Of a DNA stretch of 64,000 bases, positions 26,355 to 35,539 are shown piece by piece; the stretch's first letter is position 1; each line of letters begins with the position of its first letter. The stretch is from Streptomyces sp. NBC_00442 (GTDB lineage Bacteria; Actinomycetota; Actinomycetes; Streptomycetales; Streptomycetaceae): assembly GCF_036014195.1 (NCBI RefSeq), contig NZ_CP107918.1, positions 2,356,001 to 2,420,000 of the forward strand, given 5' to 3'. A model generated the notes under the pieces. It saw only the letters and a program-made list of their open reading frames with translations, ran no database searches and was not told the DNA's origin. A program made the translations under genes and the position numbers.

Positions 26355-28892
26355 TCAGAACATGCTGAGGATCTGTTCCTCGGTCAGCTCCACCGGACCC
26401 GACTCCCCGTCCGGCAGGGCGAGTTCGAACCAGACGGTCTTGCCGCGCGGGGTGCGCCTCGCTCCCCAGGCGGCACTGAGAAGGCCGACCAGCTGGAGTC
26501 CCCGGCCGCCCTCGTCGGTGTCGCGAGCCCTGCGCCGCCTCGGCTGCACGAGCCCGGCGTCCCACACCTCGCACACGAGCGTACGGTCGCGAAGGAGCCG
26601 GAGCCTGATCTCCCCGTCGCCGTAGCGCAGGGCGTTGGTGACGAGTTCGCTGACCAGGAGTTCGGTGGTGTCGACCAGGTCGTCGAGGTCCCAGGCGAGC
26701 AGCTGGGTGCGGGCGAGTTCGCGGGCGCGGCCCACCGAACGGGGTTCGCGCGGCAGCCGCCAGTCGCCGACCGCGTCCACCGGAAGGCCCTGGATGCGGG
26801 CGAGCAGCAGCGCGATGTCGTCCTCGCCGTGCCGGGTGTCGAGCGAGCCGAGCACTTGGTCGCAGACGTCCTCGAGGGGGCGGTCCGGGTCGGTGAGGGT
26901 CTTGCGGAAGGCGTTGAGGCCCTCGTCGAGGGGGTGGTCGCGGGACTCGACGAGCCCGTCGGTGTAGAGGGCGAGCAGGGCGCCCTCGGGCAGATCGACC
27001 TCGACCTCCTCGAAGGGCTCGCCGCCGACGCCGAGCGGCAGCCCTGGCGGCACGTCGAGGAGCATCGCGGGCTCCCCCGGGTCGTCGCCCGGTTCGACCA
27101 GCAGGGGCGGCAGGTGCCCGGCGTTGGCGAACGTACATCGCCGGGTGACCGGGTCGTAGACCGCGTACACACAGGTGGCGAGGTAGACCTCGCCGAGGTC
27201 CGCGTCGCGGGACTTGTGGGCGACCCGCGAGGCCTGCTGGCTGCCGCCGGGCGCGCCGAGACCGCGGGCGATCTCGTCGAGGTGCGAGAGGACTTCGGCG
27301 GGTTCGAGGTCGAGCAGCGCGAGCGTGCGGACCGCGGTGCGCAGTTCGCCCATGGCGACGGCGGCGCGCAGACCGCGGCCCATCACGTCGCCGATGACGA
27401 GCGCGGTGCGGTGGCCGGGCAGCTCGATGACGTCGAACCAGTCGCCGCCGACTTCGGACTCGGCGCTGCCGGGGAGGTAGCGGCAGGCGATGTCGAGCCC
27501 GGCCGCCTCGGGGGCGCCGGGTGGCAGCAGGGAGCGCTGGAGGATCAGGGCACGCTCGTGCTCCCTGCGGTAGAGGCGGGCGTTGTCGATGCAGACGGCG
27601 GCGCGCGAGGCGAGCTCGGTCGCGAGCGCGCGGTCGCGTTCCCCGAACGGCTCGCTTCCCTTGGCGCGGGCGAACTGCACCAGGCCGACGACGGTGTCGT
27701 GGGCGACCATCGGGACGGCGAGGGTGGTCTGTACGAGGCCGCCGTCGGCCGCGGGCACGGTGTGGATCCGGGCGGTGCGCAGGGCGCTCGCGTACGGGGA
27801 GTGGAAGCGGTAGCGGTGGACGTCGCCGACGCCCACCTCGGGCTCGCCGCCGGCCAGCGGCCCGTCCGACACGGCGCTCGCGAAGGCGACCCTGCGCAGT
27901 TCGCCGCGCCCGTCGGAGCTTCCGGCGGCGGCGTCGTCGCCGGCGAGCAGCGACTGGTAGAGGTCGACGGACGCGAGGTCGCAGAAGCCGGGGACGGCGA
28001 TGTCGAGGAGTTCGCGGGCGGTGGTCTCCAGGTCGAGGGTGTTGCCCATGCGGGCGCCGGCCTCGTTGAGCAGGGCGAGGTTGCGGCGGGCGTCCGCGGC
28101 TTCGCGGGCCGCGTTGTGACGGCGGGTCACGTCGATGCCGAGGCCGGCGACGCCGATGGGGCGCCCGGTGCCGCTGTGCACCCGGTAGAGGTTGATCGAC
28201 CAGTGCCTGCGGTCGCGGCCCCCGGGCGCCGAGCCCACTATCTGCAGGTCGATGACGGACTCGCCGGTGTCCAGGACCCGCCGCAGGGCGGCGCCCATCC
28301 GGTCGGCCTCGGCACGGGAGAGGTAGTCGTGCACGGTGTGGCCGCGGTGTTCCTCGGGGGCACCGCCGAAGACGGTGGCGAACCGCCGGTTGGCGCGCAG
28401 CACCGTGAGGTCCGTACCGAACAGCAGGAACCCGTAGGGAGATTGACCAAAAATGGCCTGCGACGCGGCCAGGTCGGTCTCGATTCCGCGCAGAGCGCGT
28501 ACGTCGACGACGATACAGAGCGCGGCCCGCTCGTCGGTGGCCGTTCGGCTCGGCATGACGTACAGCTCGGCGAGACCCTGCGCGCGTTCGCCGCCCTCGG
28601 GTGCCGGCACCCGGAAGGGGACGACGCCCGTCCATTCCTTGCCGTCGAGGATCTCGGCGACCCGGCGGTGACCGCGCGGGCGCAGCTCGGGGGGCATGAA
28701 CGCCTCGACGGGATCGCGCCCGATCACGGCGGACGCGGCCAGGCCGAACTGCTCCTCGGCCCGTAGGCTCCACTGCTCGATCAGTCCGTCCGGGCCGATC
28801 GAGAACGAGGCGACGCGGATGTAGTCATAGATCGAGCCAGGCGGGCTGCTCTGCCACACGACATCGCCAGCCTGCTCAGGTATCTCGCTCAC
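26355..28892 (-). CDS. PAS-PAS-GAF-SpoIIE phosphatase with C-terminal anti-sigma-type HATPase domain
   Basis: 845-residue multidomain signalling protein. Two PAS-like sensor domains lie at about 20-130 and 145-260. A GAF domain (about 275-430) starts NLALLNEAGARMGNTLDLE. A SpoIIE/PP2C phosphatase (about 450-680) carries SEVGGDWFDVI and VIGDVMGRGL metal-binding motifs. The C-terminal RsbW-like ATPase (about 700-835) shows ELVTNALRYGD and GGRGLQLV. It probably controls anti-anti-sigma factors by both phosphorylation and dephosphorylation. The next gene upstream encodes a second HATPase of the same type. No sigma factor is adjacent. Confidence 0.92.
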   Translation of the reverse strand: MSEIPEQAGDVVWQSSPPGSIYDYIRVASFSIGPDGLIEQWSLRAEEQFGLAASAVIGRDPVEAFMPPELRPRGHRRVAEILDGKEWTGVVPFRVPAPEGGERAQGLAELYVMPSRTATDERAALCIVVDVRALRGIETDLAASQAIFGQSPYGFLLFGTDLTVLRANRRFATVFGGAPEEHRGHTVHDYLSRAEADRMGAALRRVLDTGESVIDLQIVGSAPGGRDRRHWSINLYRVHSGTGRPIGVAGLGIDVTRRHNAAREAADARRNLALLNEAGARMGNTLDLETTARELLDIAVPGFCDLASVDLYQSLLAGDDAAAGSSDGRGELRRVAFASAVSDGPLAGGEPEVGVGDVHRYRFHSPYASALRTARIHTVPAADGGLVQTTLAVPMVAHDTVVGLVQFARAKGSEPFGERDRALATELASRAAVCIDNARLYRREHERALILQRSLLPPGAPEAAGLDIACRYLPGSAESEVGGDWFDVIELPGHRTALVIGDVMGRGLRAAVAMGELRTAVRTLALLDLEPAEVLSHLDEIARGLGAPGGSQQASRVAHKSRDADLGEVYLATCVYAVYDPVTRRCTFANAGHLPPLLVEPGDDPGEPAMLLDVPPGLPLGVGGEPFEEVEVDLPEGALLALYTDGLVESRDHPLDEGLNAFRKTLTDPDRPLEDVCDQVLGSLDTRHGEDDIALLLARIQGLPVDAVGDWRLPREPRSVGRARELARTQLLAWDLDDLVDTTELLVSELVTNALRYGDGEIRLRLLRDRTLVCEVWDAGLVQPRRRRARDTDEGGRGLQLVGLLSAAWGARRTPRGKTVWFELALPDGESGPVELTEEQILSMF

Positions 28893-29057
28893 GCGACCGT
28901 CCCCTCCAGCTCACCGCACCGGACCGGCCTTGACCGCAGTATTCAGCACTACGGCCCCAACCGGCACGGCGTTCACGATCACATCCCGGTCTCGTTCTTT
29001 TCCAGCCGTTGTCGGCGGGTTCACGCGAGGGTTGTGATCGTCCGTCCCTCCCTCCTT

Positions 29058-29468
29058 CTAACCATGCAGAGCCAGCTCGAACCACACGGTCTTGCCCGTT
29101 CTGCCGCGGCGGGTTCCCCACCGCCGGGCGGAACAGGCCACGAGCTGCATTCCCCGGCCCCCCTCGTCGTCGATTCCGGCGGTTCGTTCGACGGGCGGAT
29201 CCGGCAGCGGATCCGAGACCTCCACCAGGAGGGTGGTGTGGTCGGGCCGGTCCAGCCGGACCCCGATGGGCCCCTCCGCGTAGCGCAGAGCGTTGGTCAC
29301 CAGCTCGCTGACCAGGAGAACCGCGACGTCGACGGCCCCGGATTCGAGGTCCCAGCCGCGCAGCGCGTCCCGGACGGCATGCCGGGCGGTCCGTACGGCC
29401 CCCGGCTCAGCAGGGAAGGTCCACTCGGCGCACTCGCCCGAGGTGTCGATCACGCCGATCACCCGCAT
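29058..29468 (-). CDS. RsbW-like ATP-binding regulatory protein
   Basis: 136-residue single-domain HATPase. The N box reads LLVSELVTNALRYAEG and the nucleotide lid GIDDEGGRGMQLV. The end WGTRRGRTGKTVWFELAL closely resembles the C terminus of the neighbouring SpoIIE-type protein. Such proteins are anti-sigma or regulatory kinases, widespread in Streptomyces. It is separated by 165 bases from the phosphatase gene, so the two may be functionally but not transcriptionally linked. Confidence 0.85.
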   Translation of the reverse strand: MRVIGVIDTSGECAEWTFPAEPGAVRTARHAVRDALRGWDLESGAVDVAVLLVSELVTNALRYAEGPIGVRLDRPDHTTLLVEVSDPLPDPPVERTAGIDDEGGRGMQLVACSARRWGTRRGRTGKTVWFELALHG

Positions 29469-29555
29469 CCGATGGTTCGGGGGGTTTAGAAACGATTAAT
29501 AGGCACATACCCGGTAATTGGGACGTCCTATCCCCAAGTGGGGCGGATGGCGGCA

Positions 29556-29957
29556 CTAATGACCCAGGTTCCCCAGAATGCGCATGGCTTCCGCGACCGC
29601 GGGACGGTCCTGGGGGAGCCAGTCGACGGCGTCCGCCTCGTCGGGCGCGAGCCAGCGCAGTTCGTCGTGGTCCTGGAGCGGGCGGGCCTCGCCGACGAGC
29701 AGCCGCGCCGTCCACGCGTGCAGGACGAGTCCGGGCCGCAGCGGCCACTCCCCGTCGATCCGTTCCATCGGCTCGGTCTCGATGCCGAGTTCCTCGCGCA
29801 GTTCGCGCACCAGCGCCTGCTGCGGGCTTTCGCCCGGTTCCACCTTGCCGCCGGGCAGTTCCCAGCGTCCGGCGAGCTCGGGCGGGGCGCTGCGGCGGGC
29901 GGCGAGCAGGCGGCCCCGGTCGTACACGGCTCCGGCCACCACCACGGTCTCGTTCAT
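29556..29957 (-). CDS. Nudix hydrolase, MutT-like
   Basis: 133-residue protein starting MNETVVVAGAVYDRGRLLAARR. The Nudix box is complete: GGKVEPGESPQQALVRELREELGIE matches GX5EX7REUXEEXGU. It is probably a nucleotide-pyrophosphatase or an (8-oxo-)dGTP-sanitising MutT type, judging by RRSAPPELAGRWELPGG just before the box. It stands alone. Confidence 0.9.
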   Translation of the reverse strand: MNETVVVAGAVYDRGRLLAARRSAPPELAGRWELPGGKVEPGESPQQALVRELREELGIETEPMERIDGEWPLRPGLVLHAWTARLLVGEARPLQDHDELRWLAPDEADAVDWLPQDRPAVAEAMRILGNLGH

Positions 29958-30002
29958 GCGCCGGAGCGTAACGCGCGCTCCGGACGGTTCCTCATGCCGC
30001 GG

Positions 30003-30185
30003 TCACTGCGGGGCCGGGGCTCCGATCCGCTCGACCCAGTAGAGCTGCTTGTGCCCGCGGTCGTCGAGGCTGTCCGCGATGCGCTGGGCCTCCGCCTGCG
30101 TCGCGTACTTGCCGACGCGGTACTGGTTGCCGTTGTCGTCCTGACGTATCACCAGCCAGGCGAGCACGGCGCCACTGTCGTTCAT
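30003..30185 (-). CDS. Small SPOR-like domain protein
   Basis: 60-residue protein from the ATG at 30185 (MNDSGAVLAWLVIRQDDNGNQYRVGKYATQAEAQRIADSL), with GGGAGAG upstream. The pattern YRVGxYATxAEAQxIADxL resembles the SPOR fold that binds denuded peptidoglycan. There is no signal peptide, so the protein is either cytoplasmic or only SPOR-like. The longer open frame upstream to 30326 lacks support. Confidence 0.75.
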   Translation of the reverse strand: MNDSGAVLAWLVIRQDDNGNQYRVGKYATQAEAQRIADSLDDRGHKQLYWVERIGAPAPQ

Positions 30186-30330
30186 CGCATCTCTCCCGGC
30201 GTCGGCGTGCAGGTCAGTAAGGATCCCCAGGAAACCGCAATCCGCATATGCCCGAGCGTACGCCTGACCTTCACTCAGCGGATCCGACTTTGCACAAAGA
30301 GATACGAATTCGGTCAACGCGCACATGCGA

Positions 30331-30361
30331 ACGGGGGCGCACCCCCTGGGTGCACCCCCGT
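30331..30361 (-). terminator. Terminator of the GntR-family gene
   Basis: A 14-bp stem with one mismatch (acgggggcgcaccc / gggtgcacccccgt, loop cct) lies just past the stop codon of the regulator gene at 30378. Confidence 0.75.
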
Positions 30362-30377
30362 GACCGGCCCGCGCCGG

Positions 30378-31130
30378 CTACTTCACCGGAAGGTGGTACG
30401 CGACCCGGTAGCGGTCGGCCGGAACGACGACGTCGGCCGTCTCCACCGCGAGCCCCGACGCGAAGTAGGTCCGCTCGATGACGAGGACGACATGACCGGG
30501 GACGCCGCCGAGCGCCAGGAGCTCCTCCGCAAGCCCCGGGCGCGCACCGACCTCCTCGACCACGTTGTCCACCACGACGTCGATCGCGGCCATCCGCTCC
30601 ACGACCCCGCACCCGCCGAGCGGCCCCTCCTCGGGCAGCATCACCGGGGTGCGGCCGGTGACGGCCAGCGGCTCCCACGACGTGGACAGCATCATCTGCT
30701 CGCCCGCGTCACGGAACACGTACCGCGTCCGCATCACGCGGTCGCCGGGGCGGATGCCGAGCCGCTTGGCGATCTCCGGGCTCGCCTCCTCCTGCTCGCT
30801 GTTCGACTCCCACGTCCCGCGCGCCGCCTCCTCCGCCTGTTCCTGGCGGAACGGGGTGGCGCCCTTGGCCGTCCGGTAACCGGAGCGGGCGACCCGGCGC
30901 GGCACCGGGCGCTCGCGCACGTACGTGCCCGACCCGGAGCGCCCCTCGACCAGGCCCTCGGCCATCAGCACCTTGCGCGCCTCGAGCGCCACGGTGTCCG
31001 AAACCCCGTACTCCTCGCGGATCCTGGCCTGCGAAGGAAGCCGGGTGTGCGGCGGCAGCGAGCCACTCACGATCTTCTCCCGCAGATCGCTGGCTACGCG
31101 CAGATAGGCCGGCTGCTCACCGAATGTCAC
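30378..31130 (-). CDS. GntR-family regulator, HutC subfamily
   Basis: 250-residue transcription factor. The winged helix-turn-helix at 10-75 (LREKIVSGSLPPHTRLPSQARIREEYGVS...GLVEGRSGSGTYV) is typical GntR. A Gln/Glu-rich linker follows, then a UTRA ligand-binding domain (about 105-245, YVFRDAGEQMMLSTSWEP). It is monocistronic. The 156-base region upstream (31131-31286) should carry its promoter. The ligand is unknown. Confidence 0.9.
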   Translation of the reverse strand: MTFGEQPAYLRVASDLREKIVSGSLPPHTRLPSQARIREEYGVSDTVALEARKVLMAEGLVEGRSGSGTYVRERPVPRRVARSGYRTAKGATPFRQEQAEEAARGTWESNSEQEEASPEIAKRLGIRPGDRVMRTRYVFRDAGEQMMLSTSWEPLAVTGRTPVMLPEEGPLGGCGVVERMAAIDVVVDNVVEEVGARPGLAEELLALGGVPGHVVLVIERTYFASGLAVETADVVVPADRYRVAYHLPVK

Positions 31131-31286
31131 TGGCCACTCCCATCAGGTTGACAGACTGCAACAGCGTGGCAACCGTGGGTTGACTCCCGCAAGCAGAGGC
31201 CAAACATTCACTCGAAGTGATGACTCGCCTCTGCGCAGGGCGTACCCGCGGTACAGCGGATACGTTCTGCCCGGCCCGTGACCTTC

Positions 31287-32627
31287 TCAGACGCTCTTGG
31301 AACCACCGATTCCGGAACCGGTGCCGCTTCCGTCGTCGCCCCCGTCGCTGTCGCCACCGGTGCCGCCGTCCGAGCCGCCGTCCGAGCCGCCGTCCGAGCC
31401 GCCGTCCGAGCCGCCGTCGGTGGCGGGCGGGGTCGTGCTGAGGCCGAGCGCGCCGCGGGCGGTGATCTCGTCCGTCTGCTTCCGGGCCGCGTCGGCCGCT
31501 CCCGCGTGCAGGGAGAAGTCGCTCGCGTCGGTGGCGGCCGCCGCCTTCGCCCACTCCTTCTGCGCGGCCTTCAGGCCGTCGATGTACGGCTGCACCTCCG
31601 CGCGGGCCGCGGGCCGCCAGCCGTACGCGCTCAACTCGCCCGTCTGCGCGTCCAGTACGCGGCCCGTCCGGCCCGCCCACGCCTTGAACCCGGCCAGGTC
31701 GTCCTCGACCCGGTCCTCGTCGGGGGCCTTGGCCATGGCGCTCTCGACGGCGTTGGCCGCCTTCAAAAACGCGATCTGGTCGGCGTCGAGGGTGGCGGCG
31801 TCATTGCGCACCGACCCTTGGAGCTGCCCGCCCTGCGAGGCGAAGGCACAGGTCACCGTGTGATCGCCGATCGACCAGCTCTGCCGGCTGGGCGTGTAGT
31901 AGTACGGGTCCGCCTCGGCCGGCACCTGCCACCGGTCCATGGCGTACGCCTGCTCCAGGTCGAGGCAGCGCGCGTCGGCCTGGGCGTGGACCGCGTCCTG
32001 GCCCGGGTAGGCACCCCCGCCGGCGAGCCGGAACGAGCCGGAGACCTCGGCGTCGTGCTTGCCCGCGCACGGCACGATCCGCACCGTGTCGACCTCGCGC
32101 TCCAGCTTGCCGCCCGGCACGTCGAAGCAGTCGCCCTTGCGGAGGTCGAGAATGCTGCGCGAGGTGCCCGAAGAACCCGAGGAGCGGGAGGAAACAGAGC
32201 TGTTCCAGCCGTCCTTGAAGCTCTGCCAGCTGTCGCCCAGTCCGCCCGTCACGATCGAGACGACCAGCAGGATCGTGCCGATGGTGGAGAGCACGATGCC
32301 GGCGACGGCAAGACCTGTGCCGCGCTGCCCCTCCTTCTTGATCTTCCGGAGGCCGAAGGCGCCGAGGACCAGGCCGAGCGGGGGTATGCAGCACAGGATG
32401 CCGGTGACGAGGGAGGCGACGGCGAGCCCGCTCACGGGCGGTCGCTGCGGCGCCACCGGATACGGGTACCAGGGGCCGCCGTTCATCGGCTGCCCCGGAT
32501 ACGGGCCCGGCGCGGCCCCCGGCGCCCGATGCGGCGCCGGCCGTCCGAACCCCTGCCCCGGCCAGGGCTCCTGGGGCTGGTCGGGCGCGGGCGGCGGGGG
32601 TATCTCCACGGGAACGGTGCTCCTCAT
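31287..32627 (-). CDS. DUF4190/septum-formation-like membrane protein
   Basis: 446-residue protein. I start at the ATG at 32627 (MRSTVPVEIPPPPAPDQPQ); the open frame extends further upstream but through the divergent promoter of the CsbD gene. A Pro/Gly-rich cytoplasmic N terminus (1-70) is followed by two membrane helices (about 75-145, DUF4190-like: SLVTGILCCIPPLGLVLGAFGLRKI). An extracytoplasmic domain starts LDLRKGDCFDVPGGKLEREVDTV and resembles septum-formation family proteins, with paired cysteines. The C-terminal tail is a GGSD repeat. It is probably a cell-envelope protein; the role is not known. Confidence 0.8.
   Translation of the reverse strand: MRSTVPVEIPPPPAPDQPQEPWPGQGFGRPAPHRAPGAAPGPYPGQPMNGGPWYPYPVAPQRPPVSGLAVASLVTGILCCIPPLGLVLGAFGLRKIKKEGQRGTGLAVAGIVLSTIGTILLVVSIVTGGLGDSWQSFKDGWNSSVSSRSSGSSGTSRSILDLRKGDCFDVPGGKLEREVDTVRIVPCAGKHDAEVSGSFRLAGGGAYPGQDAVHAQADARCLDLEQAYAMDRWQVPAEADPYYYTPSRQSWSIGDHTVTCAFASQGGQLQGSVRNDAATLDADQIAFLKAANAVESAMAKAPDEDRVEDDLAGFKAWAGRTGRVLDAQTGELSAYGWRPAARAEVQPYIDGLKAAQKEWAKAAAATDASDFSLHAGAADAARKQTDEITARGALGLSTTPPATDGGSDGGSDGGSDGGSDGGTGGDSDGGDDGSGTGSGIGGSKSV
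31362..31418 (-). repeat. 12-bp in-frame tandem repeat (GGSD)n
   Basis: Four exact copies of gccgccgtccga plus a partial fifth inside the 3' end of the septum-formation-like gene. On the coding strand they encode Gly-Gly-Ser-Asp repeats, a flexible acidic tail. Copy number may vary between strains. Confidence 0.85.
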
Positions 32628-32844
32628 CGGGTGGTGCGAACGCGCTGCGAACGGCTGCGCGAATGCGCATCGTACGCGGGCACCGGGGACCGGCCCGGGG
32701 CTGCCGCCTCCCCCTCCCGTCACGATCCGTAATCGTTGGGAATGCGCCGGATGTTCCCTCGTGCCACGCTGGTCGAGGCCCGGAGGAGCCGAGGGAGAAA
32801 CCCCGGCCCGCCGCCCCCTCACACCCCCGTAGGAGTGAAGCCAG

Positions 32845-33051
32845 ATGGGCATCAAGGACCAGTTCCAGGACAAGGCGCAGGAGCTCCAGAACAAGGCGAA
32901 GGACGCCATGGGCTCGGCCCGCGACGAGGCGTCGGAGCGCGGGCAGCAGGCCCAGGGCAAGGGCCGGGAGCGCGCCGACGAGGCCTCGGACCGGGCCCGT
33001 CAGGACGCTCAGGACCAGCAGGACAAGTTCGACATGGACTACGACGCCTGA
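32845..33051 (+). CDS. CsbD-family stress protein
   Basis: 68-residue, highly charged, probably disordered or helical protein (MGIKDQFQDKAQELQNKAKDAMGSA...) with Lys-Asp/Glu and Ala-rich repeats characteristic of the CsbD family of general stress proteins. TAGGAGTG lies upstream of the ATG. A rho-independent terminator follows. The 217 bases upstream, shared with the divergent membrane-protein gene, should contain its promoter. Confidence 0.88.
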   Translation: MGIKDQFQDKAQELQNKAKDAMGSARDEASERGQQAQGKGRERADEASDRARQDAQDQQDKFDMDYDA

Positions 33052-33076
33052 CGCGTCGTAGTCCCCCGAACTGAAG

Positions 33077-33108
33077 CGGCGCACCCGCGACACCGGGTGC
33101 GCCGTTTT
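33077..33108 (+). terminator. Rho-independent terminator of the CsbD gene
   Basis: A perfect 10-bp stem (cggcgcaccc / gggtgcgccg) is followed directly by TTTT, the canonical form. It marks the boundary between the conserved chromosome and the biosynthetic cluster. Confidence 0.9.
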
Positions 33109-33138
33109 CGTGTGCGGGGCGAGCGCGCGGGCGCCGGG

Positions 33139-33156
33139 TGTCAGGCCGCTGTCAGG
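33139..33156 (+). promoter_or_regulatory. Candidate SARP operator upstream of the thioesterase gene
   Basis: Two identical TGTCAGG heptamers start at 33139 and 33150, exactly 11 bp apart. Direct heptamers at 11-bp spacing just upstream of the -10 region are the known SARP binding geometry. They lie 61 bases before the ATG of the type II thioesterase. Confidence 0.75.
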
Positions 33157-33216
33157 CCCCCGCCCGATCCTGGCGGCACGTATGACGAGCCGGCTGGAAC
33201 GGGTCTTGGGGGCACA

Positions 33217-33945
33217 ATGGTCTGGATACAACGCGTCGTGCCTCAGCCGTTCGCGGCGCGACGGGTGATCTGTTTCCCGCACGCCGGGGGGTCGCCGTAC
33301 TTCTTCCGGAGCTGGGGCAAGGCGCTCGGCGCGTTTGAGGTGCACGCGGTCTGCTATCCGGGCCGGGCCGAGCGGATAGCCGAGTCACCGGCCGGCGGCT
33401 TGATACCGATGGCCCATGAAATCGCCCGCGAAGCGGCCCGGTTGATGCGTGAGGACGCGCGGCCCACCGTGTTCTTCGGACACAGCATGGGCGCCATCGT
33501 CGCGTACGAGACCGCGGTGGCTCTGGAGGGCGAGGGAATTACGCTCGATCATTTCTTCGCCTCGGGCGCCCGCGCCCCGCGTCTGATGCGTCCCGATCCC
33601 GCCGCCCGGTGGGACGACGAATCCATTGCGGCCACTTTGGTGGAATTGGGCGGCACCGATGCCGAACTCCTGCGCAATCCCGCATTCGTGGAACTCGTCA
33701 TGCCGTACATCGGCGCCGATTTCCGCATGCTCGCCTCCTACGACGGCCCCCGGCACGCCCCGCTGGGCTGCGCCGTGACGGCCCTGGTCGGGGAGGCGGA
33801 CCCCCGGGTCGCCCTTGCCCAGGCCGCCGCCTGGCAGGAGACGACCCGGGGTCCCTTCGAGGTGCGCACGCTGGCCGGCGACCACTTCTACCTCGCCCAG
33901 AACCCGCCGTTCCAGATCATCGAAGGGTCCGCGGCCGGGCGCTGA
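33217..33945 (+). CDS. Type II (editing) thioesterase
   Basis: 242-residue alpha/beta hydrolase of the GrsT/RifR family, which removes wrong or stalled acyl groups from carrier proteins of NRPS/PKS systems. The N-terminal CFPHAGGSPYFF and the nucleophile elbow FFGHSMGAIVAYE (Ser near residue 90) are standard. The catalytic Asp is likely in LVGEADP near 195 and the His in GDHFYL near 220. I chose the ATG at 33217 (MVWIQRVV), with TTGGGGGGC upstream. It is the first cluster gene and convergent with the DAHP synthase gene, with a 29-base overlap of the 3' ends. It could also move aminoacyl groups between carrier proteins. Confidence 0.92.
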   Translation: MVWIQRVVPQPFAARRVICFPHAGGSPYFFRSWGKALGAFEVHAVCYPGRAERIAESPAGGLIPMAHEIAREAARLMREDARPTVFFGHSMGAIVAYETAVALEGEGITLDHFFASGARAPRLMRPDPAARWDDESIAATLVELGGTDAELLRNPAFVELVMPYIGADFRMLASYDGPRHAPLGCAVTALVGEADPRVALAQAAAWQETTRGPFEVRTLAGDHFYLAQNPPFQIIEGSAAGR

Positions 33946-35326
33946 CCCGGGGCCGCTCGCGGTACATCCGGGCCAGCTGGAAGGCCAGGTCCAGCGATTG
34001 GGTGTGGTTGAGCCGAGGGTCGCACGCCGTCTCGTAGCGGTGGTGCAGCTCCTCGGCGAGCACCGCGTTGCCGCCGCCCACGCACTCGGTGACGTCGTCC
34101 CCCGTGAGCTCCACGTGGATGCCGCCCGGGTGGCTGCCCAGCGCGTCGTGCACCTCCATGAAGCCGCGCACCTCGTCCAGGATCGCGTCGAACCGGCGGG
34201 TCTTGTGGCCGCTCGCGGCGGTGATCGTGTTGCCGTGCATGGGATCGCTGACCCAGCAGACCTGGGCACCCTCCGCGTTGACCTTCTCCACGAGGGTGGG
34301 CAGCACGTCGCGCACGCGCTCCGCGCCGGCCCGCACCACGAAGGTCAGCCGGCCGGCCTCGCGGTCCGGGTCCAGCCGGTCGAGCAGGCCGAGGACGGTG
34401 TCGGGGGTGGTGGAGGGACCCAGCTTGACCGCGATGGGATTGTCGATGCGGGAGAAGTACTCGACGTGGGCCCCGTCCAGGTCCCTGGTCCGCTCCCCGA
34501 TCCACAGCAGATGGGCGCTGGTGGCGTATGTGCGCCCCGTCTCGGCCTCGGTGCGGGTCAGGGCCGCCTCGTAGTCGAGGAGCAGGCCCTCGTGGCCGAC
34601 GAAGAACTCGGCGGTGCCCAGCTCCCGCGTGTCCACCCCGCACGCCTTCATGAAGGCGAGGCTGCGGTCGATCTCGTCGGCGAGCTCCTCGTACTGCTCG
34701 CCCACGTGCGAGTCGGCCACGAACCCCTGGTTCCAGGCGTGCACTTGGCCGAGGTCGGCGAAGCCTCCGGTGGTCAGGGCGCGGACCAGGTTGAGCGTGG
34801 TGGTCGACGCCTCGTACATGGTGCGCAGCCGGCGCGGGTCGGGGCGGCGCGCCTCGGGGGTGAACTCCAGGCCGTTGACCGCGTCGCCGCGATAGGACGG
34901 CAGTGTCACGCCGTCGCGCACCTCCTGGTTCTGGGAGCGCGGCTTGGCGTACTGCCCGGCCATCCGGCCGATCTTGACCACCGGCAGGGCGGTGGCGTGG
35001 GTCAGGACGACGGCCATCTGGAGCAGCGTCTTGAGCTTGCCGTGGATGCCGTCCGACGTGGTGCGCGCGAACGTCTCGGCGCAGTCGCCGCCCTGGAGCA
35101 GCACCGCCTCCCCGCGGGCGACCGCCGCCATCCGCCGGCGCAGCAGATCGCACTCGGCGGCGAAGACCAGCGGCGGCGCCTGCTCAAGACCGGTGGTGAC
35201 GGCGCGCAGTTCGGCGGGGTCCGGCCAGTCGGGCTGCTGCGCGGCGGGACGCCCGCGCCAGGATTCGGCGGCCTCGGCCGCCGCGTTCTCGGTCTTCACT
35301 TCGGTGTCCCAGATGCTGTTTCTCAT
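33917..35326 (-). CDS. Class II 3-deoxy-D-arabino-heptulosonate 7-phosphate synthase
   Basis: 469-residue enzyme condensing phosphoenolpyruvate and erythrose 4-phosphate, the entry step of the shikimate pathway. The start MRNSIWDTEVK has GGAGG 6 bases upstream. Class II landmarks include GGDCAETF near residue 80, KIGRMAGQYAKPRS near 120 and WVSDPMHGNT near 355. This is a cluster-dedicated copy that would boost chorismate for the anthranilate/tryptophan genes next door. The same pairing occurs, as I recall, in the calcium-dependent antibiotic cluster. It is transcribed away from trpE, with candidate MocR operators between the two. Confidence 0.95.
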   Translation of the reverse strand: MRNSIWDTEVKTENAAAEAAESWRGRPAAQQPDWPDPAELRAVTTGLEQAPPLVFAAECDLLRRRMAAVARGEAVLLQGGDCAETFARTTSDGIHGKLKTLLQMAVVLTHATALPVVKIGRMAGQYAKPRSQNQEVRDGVTLPSYRGDAVNGLEFTPEARRPDPRRLRTMYEASTTTLNLVRALTTGGFADLGQVHAWNQGFVADSHVGEQYEELADEIDRSLAFMKACGVDTRELGTAEFFVGHEGLLLDYEAALTRTEAETGRTYATSAHLLWIGERTRDLDGAHVEYFSRIDNPIAVKLGPSTTPDTVLGLLDRLDPDREAGRLTFVVRAGAERVRDVLPTLVEKVNAEGAQVCWVSDPMHGNTITAASGHKTRRFDAILDEVRGFMEVHDALGSHPGGIHVELTGDDVTECVGGGNAVLAEELHHRYETACDPRLNHTQSLDLAFQLARMYRERPRVSARPRTLR

Positions 35327-35456
35327 TACTGCCTCCGGTACGGGCGGACGGGGAGATACGGGCGGGGAGAGATGCGGGCGGCGAAAGCGCGGGGAAATCG
35401 TTCGGCGGGCCTGCAACAGATCAGCCCAATCGCCCCGCCGGGGTCAAGTGAATCCC

Positions 35457-35539
35457 GAGTGGTCCGTATCGGGCGTCACCGATTGGTCTGGCACCCGTGG
35501 TGCGCCCGCTGATTTGCTGATCGCGGCCGAGTGGTCCGC
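35457..35539. promoter_or_regulatory. Three candidate MocR operators between DAHP synthase and trpE
   Basis: Copies of GAKTGGTCYG occur at 35457 (gagtggtccgt), 35481 (gattggtctgg) and 35529 (gagtggtccgc). The starts are 24 and 48 bases apart, i.e. multiples of 24. The same motif with 24-bp spacing recurs between the MocR gene and trpD. The site lies in the 257-base divergent promoter region. Confidence 0.6.

Noticed and set aside
25729..28773. A 1014-codon minus-strand open frame overlapping pspA and the SpoIIE-type gene.
   Set aside because: It is out of frame with the well-supported phosphatase gene on the same strand and antisense to pspA; the product is Arg/Pro-rich shadow sequence.
33197..33227. 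A TGGTCTGG matching the MocR-type motif at the thioesterase start codon.
   Set aside because: It is part of the start codons (ATG GTC TGG) and has no partner at 24-bp spacing, so it is likely coincidence.
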